Source: a virus
Reading direction: 5' to 3' (one strand)
Length of the DNA stretch: 45,688 nt
IMG/VR virus record: IMGVR_UViG_3300030329_003991
Span: 3,036-48,723 of that record
Within the stretch, counting starts at the first letter, position 1. Each line of letters starts with the position of its first letter. Positions 1 through 7,468 of this stretch are shown piece after piece. The notes under the pieces are model-generated. The model was given only the letters and a program-made list of their open reading frames with translations, was not told the origin of the DNA and ran no database searches. The translations under genes were made by a program, and so were the position numbers.

Positions 1-70
1 GAAGTTTCAAAAAGGTTTAGCAGAGCTTAAAAAAGCTTTAGAACCTGAAGAGGTAGAAGCAGAAGCATGA
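1..70 (+). CDS. C-terminal end of an unidentified gene (5' truncated)
   Basis: An open frame runs in from the left edge (codons start at base 2) and stops at TGA 68-70. It shares an ATGA junction with the next gene. The visible 22 residues are charged and helical, with an alternating Lys/Leu segment and an acidic Glu/Ala tail (ending EPEEVEAEA). Its place upstream of the lysis block, while a fibre gene runs off the right edge, suggests the end of a tail-fibre or intramolecular-chaperone protein. That is inference from position only. Joining it directly to the fibre start at the right edge would not keep the frame. Confidence 0.55.
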   Translation, partial: KFQKGLAELKKALEPEEVEAEA

Positions 71-519
71 TTGTAAGAAGGTGTAGTCAGGGTCATCGAG
101 TGAGACTCCATAGAAATACAACTCCTGGTGCAACCAGAGTAAAGAAATATCCAGATGGATCAGAAGAGACTCTGACTTATCCTTCATCGTATACATATTT
201 TGTAGATGTAGATGGTGAAATAGTAAAGAAAACAAATAGTTTTAAAGTAGCTGAAGAATTTTATGTATCTGAATGTGCTAAAAAACATGGAGACGGACAT
301 GGTAGATTGATAATAGGAACGCATCATATGATTAATGGTGTTGCTACTACTCAATCTGATTATCCCACAGATTCAAATACAAAATCAGAAATAAAAGATT
401 TTTATGATAAGCGTAATATTTCTTATGGTTCTAGTGAAACAAAAGTAGAGTTATTATCTAGAATAGTAGGACTTACACATCGTGGTAATCAAGAAGTTTC
501 AAAACATATAAAGGTATAA
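67..519 (+). CDS. Hypothetical protein with a SAP/HeH-like C-terminal helix pair
   Basis: A 150-residue protein whose start overlaps the upstream stop as ATGA. The N-terminal two thirds has beta-type alternation and no family I recognise. Residues about 106-135 (KSEIKDFYDKRNISYGSSET, then KVELLSRI) match the helix-linker-helix pattern of SAP/HeH domains, which often bind DNA or close phage structural proteins. It lies directly upstream of the lysis genes. It could be a minor virion or DNA-associated protein; the SAP call is only pattern-level. Confidence 0.6.
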   Translation: MIVRRCSQGHRVRLHRNTTPGATRVKKYPDGSEETLTYPSSYTYFVDVDGEIVKKTNSFKVAEEFYVSECAKKHGDGHGRLIIGTHHMINGVATTQSDYPTDSNTKSEIKDFYDKRNISYGSSETKVELLSRIVGLTHRGNQEVSKHIKV

Positions 520-521
520 TA

Positions 522-713
522 ATGATAAAAAAAATAATGGCTGTAATAATAGCACTTTCATTTGCAGGTGCAACTCCAGAGTATGTAACTCAGTATGAAG
601 AACTTGCTTCTAGTGAAGAAGTTAAAAAGAAAAAGAAGAAAGGTAAAAAATTAGCTCAAAAAGGCAAAAAGAAAAAGAAAGGTTTTTTCTCTAAGGTTTT
701 CGGCTCTAAGTAA
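522..713 (+). CDS. Small secreted or membrane-anchored lysine-rich protein
   Basis: A 63-residue protein. Residues 1-20 resemble a signal peptide or anchor: two lysines, a hydrophobic core (IMAVIIALSFAGA) and a small-residue AGA/T site. The rest is extremely basic, with two long Lys runs near residues 35-40 and 49-53, and ends GFFSKVFGSK. The stop overlaps the next start as TAATG. A basic periplasmic peptide next to an endolysin could act in lysis, for example as a spanin-like or envelope-disrupting peptide. I do not recognise the family. Confidence 0.6.
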   Translation: MIKKIMAVIIALSFAGATPEYVTQYEELASSEEVKKKKKKGKKLAQKGKKKKKGFFSKVFGSK

Positions 714-1006
714 TGAATAACCCTATTGCAAAATTAGTATCTTGGCAAATAAAGACAGGACAATTAGATAGTTGGACATCATATCATTTAGCAGTGGGTG
801 CTTTCTTATGTAAGATATTTCAATGGCTTAATTGGAGTGATTTCTGGTGTGTCTTTGGAGTATTTATAATTGGAGTACTGTGGGAAGTTTTTGAATGGTT
901 GGTAGAAGGGGATGAAGAAACATATGGAACTAAAGAAAAGTGGGCATATAATACAGCATCAGACCTATTTGTTGAGACAGCAATAGCTTGGTGGATGGTT
1001 CTTTGA
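713..1006 (+). CDS. Small membrane protein in the lysis block
   Basis: A 97-residue, Trp-rich protein with at least two hydrophobic segments: residues about 24-50 (YHLAVGAFLCKIFQWL, then the SDFWCVFGVFIIGVLW stretch) and the C-terminal TAIAWWMVL. The polar loop between them is acidic (VEGDEETYGTKEKW). It overlaps the previous gene by one base (TAATG) and the next through TTGA. Several short membrane proteins ahead of an endolysin is the usual setting of a holin, so it is a holin candidate by position and topology only. Confidence 0.65.
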   Translation: MNNPIAKLVSWQIKTGQLDSWTSYHLAVGAFLCKIFQWLNWSDFWCVFGVFIIGVLWEVFEWLVEGDEETYGTKEKWAYNTASDLFVETAIAWWMVL

Positions 1007-1323
1007 GTGGAAAACCTGATACCGCCAGAAGCTATCGTACCACCATTCTTGATGATAATGCCATTGTTAGCATTAATCTTAAGTGGTTGGGGCAGATTGC
1101 TGTACTCATTGGAATGTTGGTCTATGGTTATTGGCAGATTGAAACAAGGATTAGAAACCTTGAAGGTAAAATGGCTTCTGCGGATGAACAGATTGGGAGC
1201 CTACTTGATAAGCACATCTTGGAAGAACGGGTTGAAAGAGAAGAGCTTGCGGAGAAAGTAGCATTTTATGAAAAAGAATTTAACATTAACCCATTTAGTT
1301 GGGGAAAAAAGAAGAAGAAATAA
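1003..1323 (+). CDS. Single-span membrane protein with a coiled-coil tail
   Basis: About 106 residues. The frame extends up to TTG 988 and GTG 991, but TTG 1003 forms a TTGA overlap with the upstream stop, matching other junctions in this phage, so I place the start there. A transmembrane segment (LGQIAVLIGMLVYGYW) near residues 31-47 is followed by a Glu-rich coiled coil and a Lys-rich C-terminus (GKKKKK). The layout (short N-terminus, one span, coiled coil, basic end) resembles inner-membrane lysis accessory proteins of the i-spanin or holin type. No family is recognised. Confidence 0.65.
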   Translation: MSGKPDTARSYRTTILDDNAIVSINLKWLGQIAVLIGMLVYGYWQIETRIRNLEGKMASADEQIGSLLDKHILEERVEREELAEKVAFYEKEFNINPFSWGKKKKK

Positions 1324-1640
1324 TGGATTTTATGGCAGTTTATGGAGAGGCTGGGATGATAGGCGTAGTGGGGGCTATGTTTGTATACCTAGTTGTTTCC
1401 CTTTCGAACAAGTCAGCACGACAGCAAGAAACATTGGAGGCGTTAAAGATTGAAAATGCAGGCCAATCAGAGACATTAGAAAATATGGAAGGGATGATTA
1501 TAAAATTAATTAATAGATGGAATCAATCAGATGATAAGCTTGATAGAAAATTTGATGCTCTTACTAAAGAGATAAATGATCTTGACAATCAAGTATCTGA
1601 AATTAAAGGTTCTTTATCACGAATAAATGGAAAACATTAA
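1323..1640 (+). CDS. Membrane-anchored coiled-coil protein, possible spanin or holin
   Basis: 105 residues starting at the ATG that overlaps the upstream stop (TAATG). An in-frame ATG exists at 1299 but would overlap the previous gene by 25 bases. A hydrophobic segment at about residues 9-26 (GMIGVVGAMFVYLVVSL) leads into a long amphipathic coiled coil with a DKLDRKFDALTKEINDLDNQ heptad pattern. This resembles an i-spanin or a phage DUF-type membrane coiled-coil protein next to the endolysin. The exact role is not shown by sequence. Confidence 0.65.
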   Translation: MDFMAVYGEAGMIGVVGAMFVYLVVSLSNKSARQQETLEALKIENAGQSETLENMEGMIIKLINRWNQSDDKLDRKFDALTKEINDLDNQVSEIKGSLSRINGKH

Positions 1641-1786
1641 TGGATAGTTTAAAAGTATCAGCAATATCATTCGCCAATTATGGTGTTTATCTAGCTGAAA
1701 TTAATTTATTTCTACAATGTGTTGTCGCAATGATGAGCATTGTATACCTTGGTCACAAAATAGTTAAAATAAGAAAGGATAAATAA
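1640..1786 (+). CDS. Very small membrane protein (48 residues), holin candidate
   Basis: A short ORF fits exactly between its neighbours with TAATG overlaps at both ends (ATG 1640, stop 1784-1786). The product is 48 residues with a hydrophobic centre (residues about 22-38, including INLFLQCVVAMMSIVYLG) and a very basic tail (HKIVKIRKDK). The exact nesting between two genes makes it very likely to be translated. One span plus a positive C-terminus, two genes before the endolysin, suggests a small holin or antiholin. This is inferred from position. Confidence 0.6.
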   Translation: MDSLKVSAISFANYGVYLAEINLFLQCVVAMMSIVYLGHKIVKIRKDK

Positions 1787-2013
1787 TGGACGTTAAATCA
1801 ATGTTAGTAAAACTAGCTGAAGAACAAGCAGATAAAATGAAAGAAGAAGTTATGAATCATTTATCTTCTGATGAAATGTCAGATAGTATTGCAACTGCAA
1901 TAAATAAAAAGATTGATATACCCTTTGTATCTGAAGATAAAGAGCAGGTATTTTTTGAAAAAATGGTAGATGTAGTAACAGATGTACTGGAAGGTATATT
2001 TAAAGGTAAGTAA
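1786..2013 (+). CDS. Small hypothetical acidic helical protein
   Basis: 75 residues with no membrane segment. It is mostly helical and charged, with a DVLEGIFKGK C-terminus. It overlaps both the preceding small membrane protein and the following endolysin by TAATG, so it belongs to the same translationally coupled lysis operon. No family is recognised. It could be a phage-specific lysis regulator or an unrelated small virion protein. Confidence 0.55.
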   Translation: MDVKSMLVKLAEEQADKMKEEVMNHLSSDEMSDSIATAINKKIDIPFVSEDKEQVFFEKMVDVVTDVLEGIFKGK

Positions 2014-2393
2014 TGTTTAAGTTTGGTAAGAGAAGTAAAGAAAGACTAAAAGGCGTTGATGCTAGATTAGTAAATGTTCTTAATGAGCTTATTAAGATAA
2101 TGGATGTTACCATAATAGAAGGATTGCGAAGTGAAGAAAGACAGAAAGAGCTGTTGGCTAAGGGGGCTACGAAAGTCAAGTACTCAAAGCACATGGAAGG
2201 CAAAGCAGTTGACCTAGCTCCCTACCCAATAGATTGGAAAAATAGAGACGGATTTCATTACATGGGTGGAATGATTCGTGGTATAGCCCAACAACTTGGT
2301 GTTAAAGTTCGTTGGGGAGGGGATTGGGATTCTGATGGTGATGTTAAAGATAATGGATTTGATGATTTAGTTCACGTGGAGATACTTGATTAA
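2013..2393 (+). CDS. Endolysin, M15/VanY-like LAS peptidase
   Basis: 126 residues matching the peptidase M15 (LAS metallopeptidase) fold. A substrate-groove Arg appears in EGLRSEERQ (36-44). The zinc-site motif SKHMEGKAVDLAP (58-70) provides H60 and D67, and the C-terminal FDDLVHVEI (116-124) provides the catalytic acid and the third zinc ligand, H121. Such enzymes cut peptidoglycan stem peptides (L-Ala-D-Glu or D-Ala-D-Ala type). There is no cell-wall-binding domain and no signal peptide, so export would need a holin, consistent with the small membrane proteins just upstream. Confidence 0.88.
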   Translation: MFKFGKRSKERLKGVDARLVNVLNELIKIMDVTIIEGLRSEERQKELLAKGATKVKYSKHMEGKAVDLAPYPIDWKNRDGFHYMGGMIRGIAQQLGVKVRWGGDWDSDGDVKDNGFDDLVHVEILD

Positions 2394-2809
2394 TGCCAAA
2401 AAGGCACTACACATTAAGAGATTGGTCAGGCGGTATCAATAATAGACGAGACCCAAGAGATATATCAGAAAACCAAAGCTCATTTATACAGAATATGTCT
2501 ATAGATGCTTTAGGGAAGATAAAGACATTGGGTACTATATATGCACACAGTAAAGATGCAGATGGTTCTACCGATATGAGTGAGTACATAGTGAATAGGA
2601 CTTGTGAAATAGAAGGTTCTGGTGGCTATGGATTGTTCTATTTTGAGTCTGATCATAGCCGTGATAATGACCAAACAATAACGGAAACTAAGTCTGGTAC
2701 TGCATTGGGTTTAGGTACTTCTGCTAGTGGTAATGTAGGTAAAATAAATTTCACTAGAGTTAAAAGTACAACTGATACTCCAGCTGATATTCCTGAAGGT
2801 AGTGATTAA
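2393..2809 (+). CDS. N-terminal piece of a tail-nozzle or stabilisation protein
   Basis: 138 residues. The opening (YTLRDWSGGINNRRDPRDIS, then an SxFIQNMSIDALGKIKTLG pattern) is the typical start of large beta-propeller phage tail proteins of the T7 gp12/P22 gp10-like nozzle type, where it normally continues into several hundred further residues. Here it stops after a Ser/Thr/Gly-rich stretch and the next gene starts on the overlapping TAATG. The two products probably assemble as one functional protein, or this is a lineage-specific gene split. The family assignment is inferred from motif style. Confidence 0.6.
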   Translation: MPKRHYTLRDWSGGINNRRDPRDISENQSSFIQNMSIDALGKIKTLGTIYAHSKDADGSTDMSEYIVNRTCEIEGSGGYGLFYFESDHSRDNDQTITETKSGTALGLGTSASGNVGKINFTRVKSTTDTPADIPEGSD

Positions 2810-5622
2810 TGCCTTTACCTTCAGATAGCTATATGACTCTTGTAGGTGGATTAAATTCTACCAATAGCACTATATACACTGGCAACCTAATAAAGATAGG
2901 TGATGTTGTAAAAATAAGTGGAACTGCTAGTAATAATGGTACATTTACCGTTACTAATATAATATCTAATGCTAATACAGCAGAAGGTTCTGGTACAACA
3001 TTTACTGACGCTACGTGTGACACAACAAATACAGACGCTACCGTTACTCATGATGCTAATGATCAAATAGTGGCAGGCTTATCAGTAAGTGGAACAGGAA
3101 TCCCAGCGTCAACATATATTGCTTCAATAACTAATTCAACTACATTTGAATTAACTAAGCCCGCTACAGCAAGTAATACCAATACCACTCTTACATTTGG
3201 AGATATGGACATATACTATACACTGAAGGGCGGGACTATAACTAATGAAACTTCTGCTACCTCAACTGATCCGCAGATAGAAGTTGTAAGAGCTCCTGGC
3301 GACAAGTTGGTTGCACTTGGAGATGTTGACTCTGCTAATGGTGTGGACATATGGTCAAATAATGCTACTACTGATTATGCTGGTACTAGTCCTGCTAGTG
3401 CTGATGGATGGGAAGCTTCTGCTATAAGCCCAACCTTAAATGGAAATAATGCTAAGTATATATATCATTTCGCAGATGAAGCATTAAGGGTTTGTAACAT
3501 TAATGAAGAAAATACTAGCATGGTTAAATGGTATGGCTATATACAAAGGCAACAATTCAATAACCAGAAAGGTGCTCTATTTGCTGAGTGGCAAGAGCAT
3601 CCAAATTCTTTAGCATCTCCAAAGATAGCAGAAGGTACTTTTACCTATTGCTATGGGCATGCTACGCACGATGGTACTGATAATGCTGCTAGTTATTATC
3701 AAAATAATAGAGGTGTAGCTAGAGTTAAAAAAGATACCACAAGTGATTTACAATTAAATGGTTCTCATAATGATTCAACGACAGCATTTACATTTGAAAA
3801 TTCAAGTTCAGAGAATGTATTAGACCAAGCATCAACAGGGGAAGTTATAACGATTGACGAAGCACTTGGTGTCTTCCCTAAAGAATTTTTATTTTGCAAA
3901 AAAGAAGCATCGGTTGAAGGTCAAACTACAATAACATATAGTAGGGCATATGGTGGTGCATTAGTTGGGGGAACAGCTCCAGATTCTTACTCGGATCACG
4001 ATACTCCTATTATAGAACGTGGCTTAGGATTTAATATAGCTGTTAGTGATGGAAGTGCAAGGGGCGAATGGGAAGATGGTACTTATGAGTTTTATCAATC
4101 ATTTGTATATGATGGAAATCAAGAATCTATACCAGTTCAAATGGGCGGTGGACAAGCAGATGATAGCTTGGAAGCATTTACCCATACAGCAGATGGTCAA
4201 AAATCACTAAGATTATCTGTATTCGCAGATGTGGTTTATAGTGGAAGAATTACTGGCGGTAGAGTCTATACGAGATTAAGTGGAACTGATGATGACCTTA
4301 TATTAATAGCAGATATAGATATAGTTAAAGGCGTCAGGACTACAATGGAAGGAGATCATGTAGCATGGACATATGATTCAGACGCTGATGACGGTTATTA
4401 TTTTGAAGGTGACGCTACAGGCAACATACCTAGGCCAGGTATAGATACCTATACATCAATAAATGGCTTTGGCCCCGATGTTAATTTTGTAGCTATTGGT
4501 GGTAAGGGTGAGATATATAAAGCATCTGTAGTCGCTAACAGAAGAACGTTTATTGCCAATGTAAAAATAAAGGGAACTGGTGGTGAGCTAGAAAAATTTG
4601 GTGACAGGATAATGTATAGCGAGATAGGAAAATATGATACATTTGTAGAGCATAATTTTATAGATGTATCTAAAGGTGATTACGGTGAATATACTGCACT
4701 TGAATCATATGCTGATAGATTACTAGCATTTAAACATAATCTTGTACATATTATAAATATATCAAGTCCTAGTGTATCTAATTGGTATCTTGAAGAAACT
4801 GTAAAACATTTTGGAGTAAACCACCCATTTAGCGTAACTAAGACAAATAATGGAATAGTGTGGGCATCTGATGATGGTTGTTATTTATATAATGGGTCAA
4901 CAGTTACTAATCTTATTGACAGGAAAATAGCAGTAAATATGGCATCATATACAACAACAGATGTTAATTGGCAGAGTTGGTATCGTGGTAGCGCATTAGC
5001 AAAGGATGTTATGTTGGGATATGACCCTATAAGTAATTCCCTTTTAATGGTAAGAAGTCCTAGTGATAATACTACCACTTCAAATACTGGTTGGGTTTAT
5101 GATTTTGATAGCAAAGGATGGACATACCATACAAGATTGTTTTCAGACAGTTATATATCTACAAACTTTATAGTCGATTGGAATAATAATTTATCCTTTG
5201 GATTAAAAAATAGTAGTACAATTGAGTTTAAAAAGTTCCTTCCTGTATCAGCTTCTTCATCAGAACAGGAATTAGTTACAAGAGATATAGATTTTGGGGA
5301 GCCTGGATTAACTAAAAAGATTTACAAGGTAGTTGTAACATATAAGTCTAGCGCTACTCAAGCAAATCCAATGGAATATTCAGTTGATGGCAAACAAAGT
5401 TGGACAGATATAACAACTGGAGATGGAACCATAACAACTGGAGCAGGTGATAGCGATACATTGCCAACTTCTAGTGCATGGGATGTTGCAGTATTTAAAC
5501 CTGCAAGTCCAATAGCATGTCAGAGTATACAGTTAAGATTAAATCTTCCAAGCTCTGGTACTTTTGAGATAAATGATATGACAATAGAATACAGAACTAT
5601 ACGTGGTAAGGAAGCATCGTAA
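2809..5622 (+). CDS. Large tail-nozzle protein, beta-propeller type, with an inserted Ig-like domain
   Basis: 937 residues. Residues 1-150 are Thr/Asn/Ser-rich with the VSGTGIPASTYIASI pattern of small Ig-like beta domains common in phage tail proteins. The middle holds propeller-like repeats: EKFGDRIMYSEIGKYDTF, YGEYTALESYADRLLAFK, and the VKHFGVNHPFSVTKTNNG stretch followed by VWASDDGCYLYNG. The last 100 residues form a beta-sandwich (MEYSVDGKQSWTDI; FEINDMTIEYRTIRGK). This fits the short-tail tube and nozzle protein between connector and fibres. The upstream 138-residue gene appears to be its missing N-terminus. There are no enzymatic motifs. Confidence 0.62.
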   Translation: MPLPSDSYMTLVGGLNSTNSTIYTGNLIKIGDVVKISGTASNNGTFTVTNIISNANTAEGSGTTFTDATCDTTNTDATVTHDANDQIVAGLSVSGTGIPASTYIASITNSTTFELTKPATASNTNTTLTFGDMDIYYTLKGGTITNETSATSTDPQIEVVRAPGDKLVALGDVDSANGVDIWSNNATTDYAGTSPASADGWEASAISPTLNGNNAKYIYHFADEALRVCNINEENTSMVKWYGYIQRQQFNNQKGALFAEWQEHPNSLASPKIAEGTFTYCYGHATHDGTDNAASYYQNNRGVARVKKDTTSDLQLNGSHNDSTTAFTFENSSSENVLDQASTGEVITIDEALGVFPKEFLFCKKEASVEGQTTITYSRAYGGALVGGTAPDSYSDHDTPIIERGLGFNIAVSDGSARGEWEDGTYEFYQSFVYDGNQESIPVQMGGGQADDSLEAFTHTADGQKSLRLSVFADVVYSGRITGGRVYTRLSGTDDDLILIADIDIVKGVRTTMEGDHVAWTYDSDADDGYYFEGDATGNIPRPGIDTYTSINGFGPDVNFVAIGGKGEIYKASVVANRRTFIANVKIKGTGGELEKFGDRIMYSEIGKYDTFVEHNFIDVSKGDYGEYTALESYADRLLAFKHNLVHIINISSPSVSNWYLEETVKHFGVNHPFSVTKTNNGIVWASDDGCYLYNGSTVTNLIDRKIAVNMASYTTTDVNWQSWYRGSALAKDVMLGYDPISNSLLMVRSPSDNTTTSNTGWVYDFDSKGWTYHTRLFSDSYISTNFIVDWNNNLSFGLKNSSTIEFKKFLPVSASSSEQELVTRDIDFGEPGLTKKIYKVVVTYKSSATQANPMEYSVDGKQSWTDITTGDGTITTGAGDSDTLPTSSAWDVAVFKPASPIACQSIQLRLNLPSSGTFEINDMTIEYRTIRGKEAS

Positions 5623-6308
5623 TGCCATTAAATGAAAGAGAAATGAGAAAGATAATTAATACTAAACAAGGTTCTGTTGAGTTTAGTGGTAAGCCATCTG
5701 CAAATGGAATGCTAGATGGTCAAATAGCTATTGAGAAGAAATCTAATAGCCAATTAGCTCTATATAGAAAGAAGTATGGAAAGCTATATAAGATGTATAT
5801 GACGTCAAATGGTGATCAATATGTGGATAAAACATTAACTACTAATGCTTTAAAGTATACTAATAAGTTTATAGATTATCGTACATATACACATAATTTT
5901 ACTGATGACCTACCAAATACAAAGATATATGTTCCTTGGGTTGGGCCGTCAGAACAAACAGCTTTATTAGAACCTAGAAGTAGTTATTTAACACCATTTA
6001 ATATGGTATGCCATAAAGTATTTTTTAGAACACCTGCTATAGATACAGCAGCTACTGATATTGTTTTTGGTATAGAAAAAATTGATAGTGGTGATACAAC
6101 TAGAGATAGCGTATGTACCTTCGATGCTACATCATCTTGGAGTGATAATACTAATTTTGTCATTAATCAATCTGATTGGAGTGCAGCTCCTTCAGTTGGG
6201 GCTGGTGACTTAATAGCCCTTACAATAACTGCAGACAATACAAATATAGTAACGAGTGAAAAACATTTTTTTATGACCTCCGTTTGGAGAGTAGAAGTAA
6301 CAATATAA
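5622..6308 (+). CDS. Virion structural protein, tail-associated (unassigned)
   Basis: 228 residues, coupled by TAATG to the nozzle gene. The N-terminal 70 residues are basic and helix/strand-mixed (MPLNEREMRKIINTKQGSVE). Residues 75-228 read as a beta-sandwich with many Tyr/Thr/Asp and a C-terminal FFMTSVWRVEVTI strand, the style of receptor-binding or tail-decoration domains. I recognise no named family. Its place between the nozzle and internal-protein genes supports a tail role. Confidence 0.6.
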   Translation: MPLNEREMRKIINTKQGSVEFSGKPSANGMLDGQIAIEKKSNSQLALYRKKYGKLYKMYMTSNGDQYVDKTLTTNALKYTNKFIDYRTYTHNFTDDLPNTKIYVPWVGPSEQTALLEPRSSYLTPFNMVCHKVFFRTPAIDTAATDIVFGIEKIDSGDTTRDSVCTFDATSSWSDNTNFVINQSDWSAAPSVGAGDLIALTITADNTNIVTSEKHFFMTSVWRVEVTI

Positions 6309-6318
6309 AGGTAATATT

Positions 6319-7458
6319 ATGTGGATAAATAAAGGCAAAAAAGTTCCATTAATGGGTTTTCAAACAGGGGGATACATACCAGGTTTATCAGGTATGCAAT
6401 TTAGAGGTGGTTTAAGTAGAGATATTAGAAAGACTCAAGAAGATATAGAAGAACAAGCTGGTGATCTTGCTAAACATCAAAAGAAAACAGGCTTATGGGG
6501 TAAGGTAGGTGGCTGGTTAGGAGAGAAGGGTTTGCAATATGCTCTAACCGCAGCTTCAGCTAGCAACCCTATGTTAGCAGCTTTAATGAAATCTCCAGTA
6601 GGTAAGGCAGCTGTAAAAGGAGCAGGTACAGGTTTAGGGCAACTTTTTGGAAGTAAAGCAGCTGGTAAGGCTCCTAAAATAGAAGACTCTAGCACTGGTT
6701 TACTAGGTGGACAATACGATATACTTAGAGATGTTAAGCAGAAAAGTGAGGATGCTATAGCTGGGAAGGCTTTAGGGGCAGGTGCAAGTAGATTTCTTAG
6801 AGCTGGTGGAGGTGAGTATCTTGAAGGTAAATTTGATGATGTAATGAAAGATATGAGATTAGCTCAAATGGCGGGCGAAGAACTACCTGATGCTTATGAT
6901 AGTGCTACTGATGTTGGTTCAGCTTTTGATGATATTGATATTGAAGGAGATGTTGATATTGAAGATTTTGATGAATCATTTCTTGAACTTCCAGAAGAGA
7001 TTACCTATACAGGAGGGGATGTGATGACTACTCCTCAGGATATACTTACAGGTCAAGAAGGTGGATATGTACCAGGTTATAAAAATGGTGGTAGAATATA
7101 TGGAATGAATAGAACCCCTGAAGGTATGATGCAAGCTATTTATGAAATGCCTACTGAAGATGGAAATAGGTATTATTTAGGTGAATCTCATAGACCTCAA
7201 CCAAGCCTAAGTACTCAAACTGCTCGTCAAAAAGCAATGCAAAGAGCCGTAAAAATGCCAGAGGACTCTATTTCATTTGAAATGGTACAGCAAATATTAA
7301 ATCAACAGGCTCCAGAGCCAGAAAATAAAGGAATAAAAATGAAGAAAGGATTACTGAATCTTTTAGGGTTTCAAAATGGTGGCAACGTTCCAATGTTTAA
7401 CCCAATGAGTTCTCATGGAGCAATAGATTCATTAATGTTAATGGAAAAACTTAAGTAA
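6319..7458 (+). CDS. Gly/Ala-rich internal virion protein with Q-x-G-G motifs
   Basis: 379 residues. Residues 60-120 are Gly/Ala-rich and amphipathic, like membrane-active ejection proteins, and residues 200-230 are very acidic. Three Q-x-G-G-x-[VI] motifs occur: FQTGGYIPG (14-22), GQEGGYVPGYKNGGRI (245-260, with an adjoining variant) and FQNGGNVPMF (351-360). The C-terminus, SHGAIDSLMLMEK (365-377), recurs in the next gene and at 14271-16058. No catalytic motif is visible. By position it should be ejected with, or line the path of, the DNA. The ribosome site (AAAGGTAAT) is plain. Confidence 0.55.
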   Translation: MWINKGKKVPLMGFQTGGYIPGLSGMQFRGGLSRDIRKTQEDIEEQAGDLAKHQKKTGLWGKVGGWLGEKGLQYALTAASASNPMLAALMKSPVGKAAVKGAGTGLGQLFGSKAAGKAPKIEDSSTGLLGGQYDILRDVKQKSEDAIAGKALGAGASRFLRAGGGEYLEGKFDDVMKDMRLAQMAGEELPDAYDSATDVGSAFDDIDIEGDVDIEDFDESFLELPEEITYTGGDVMTTPQDILTGQEGGYVPGYKNGGRIYGMNRTPEGMMQAIYEMPTEDGNRYYLGESHRPQPSLSTQTARQKAMQRAVKMPEDSISFEMVQQILNQQAPEPENKGIKMKKGLLNLLGFQNGGNVPMFNPMSSHGAIDSLMLMEKLK

Positions 7459-7468
7459 GGATAGTATT

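Noticed and set aside
1007-1261. Overlapping 84-residue hydrophobic frame starting GTG
   Set aside because: The alternate frame (1003-1323) has a coherent membrane plus coiled-coil layout and coupling at both ends; this one looks like a shadow.
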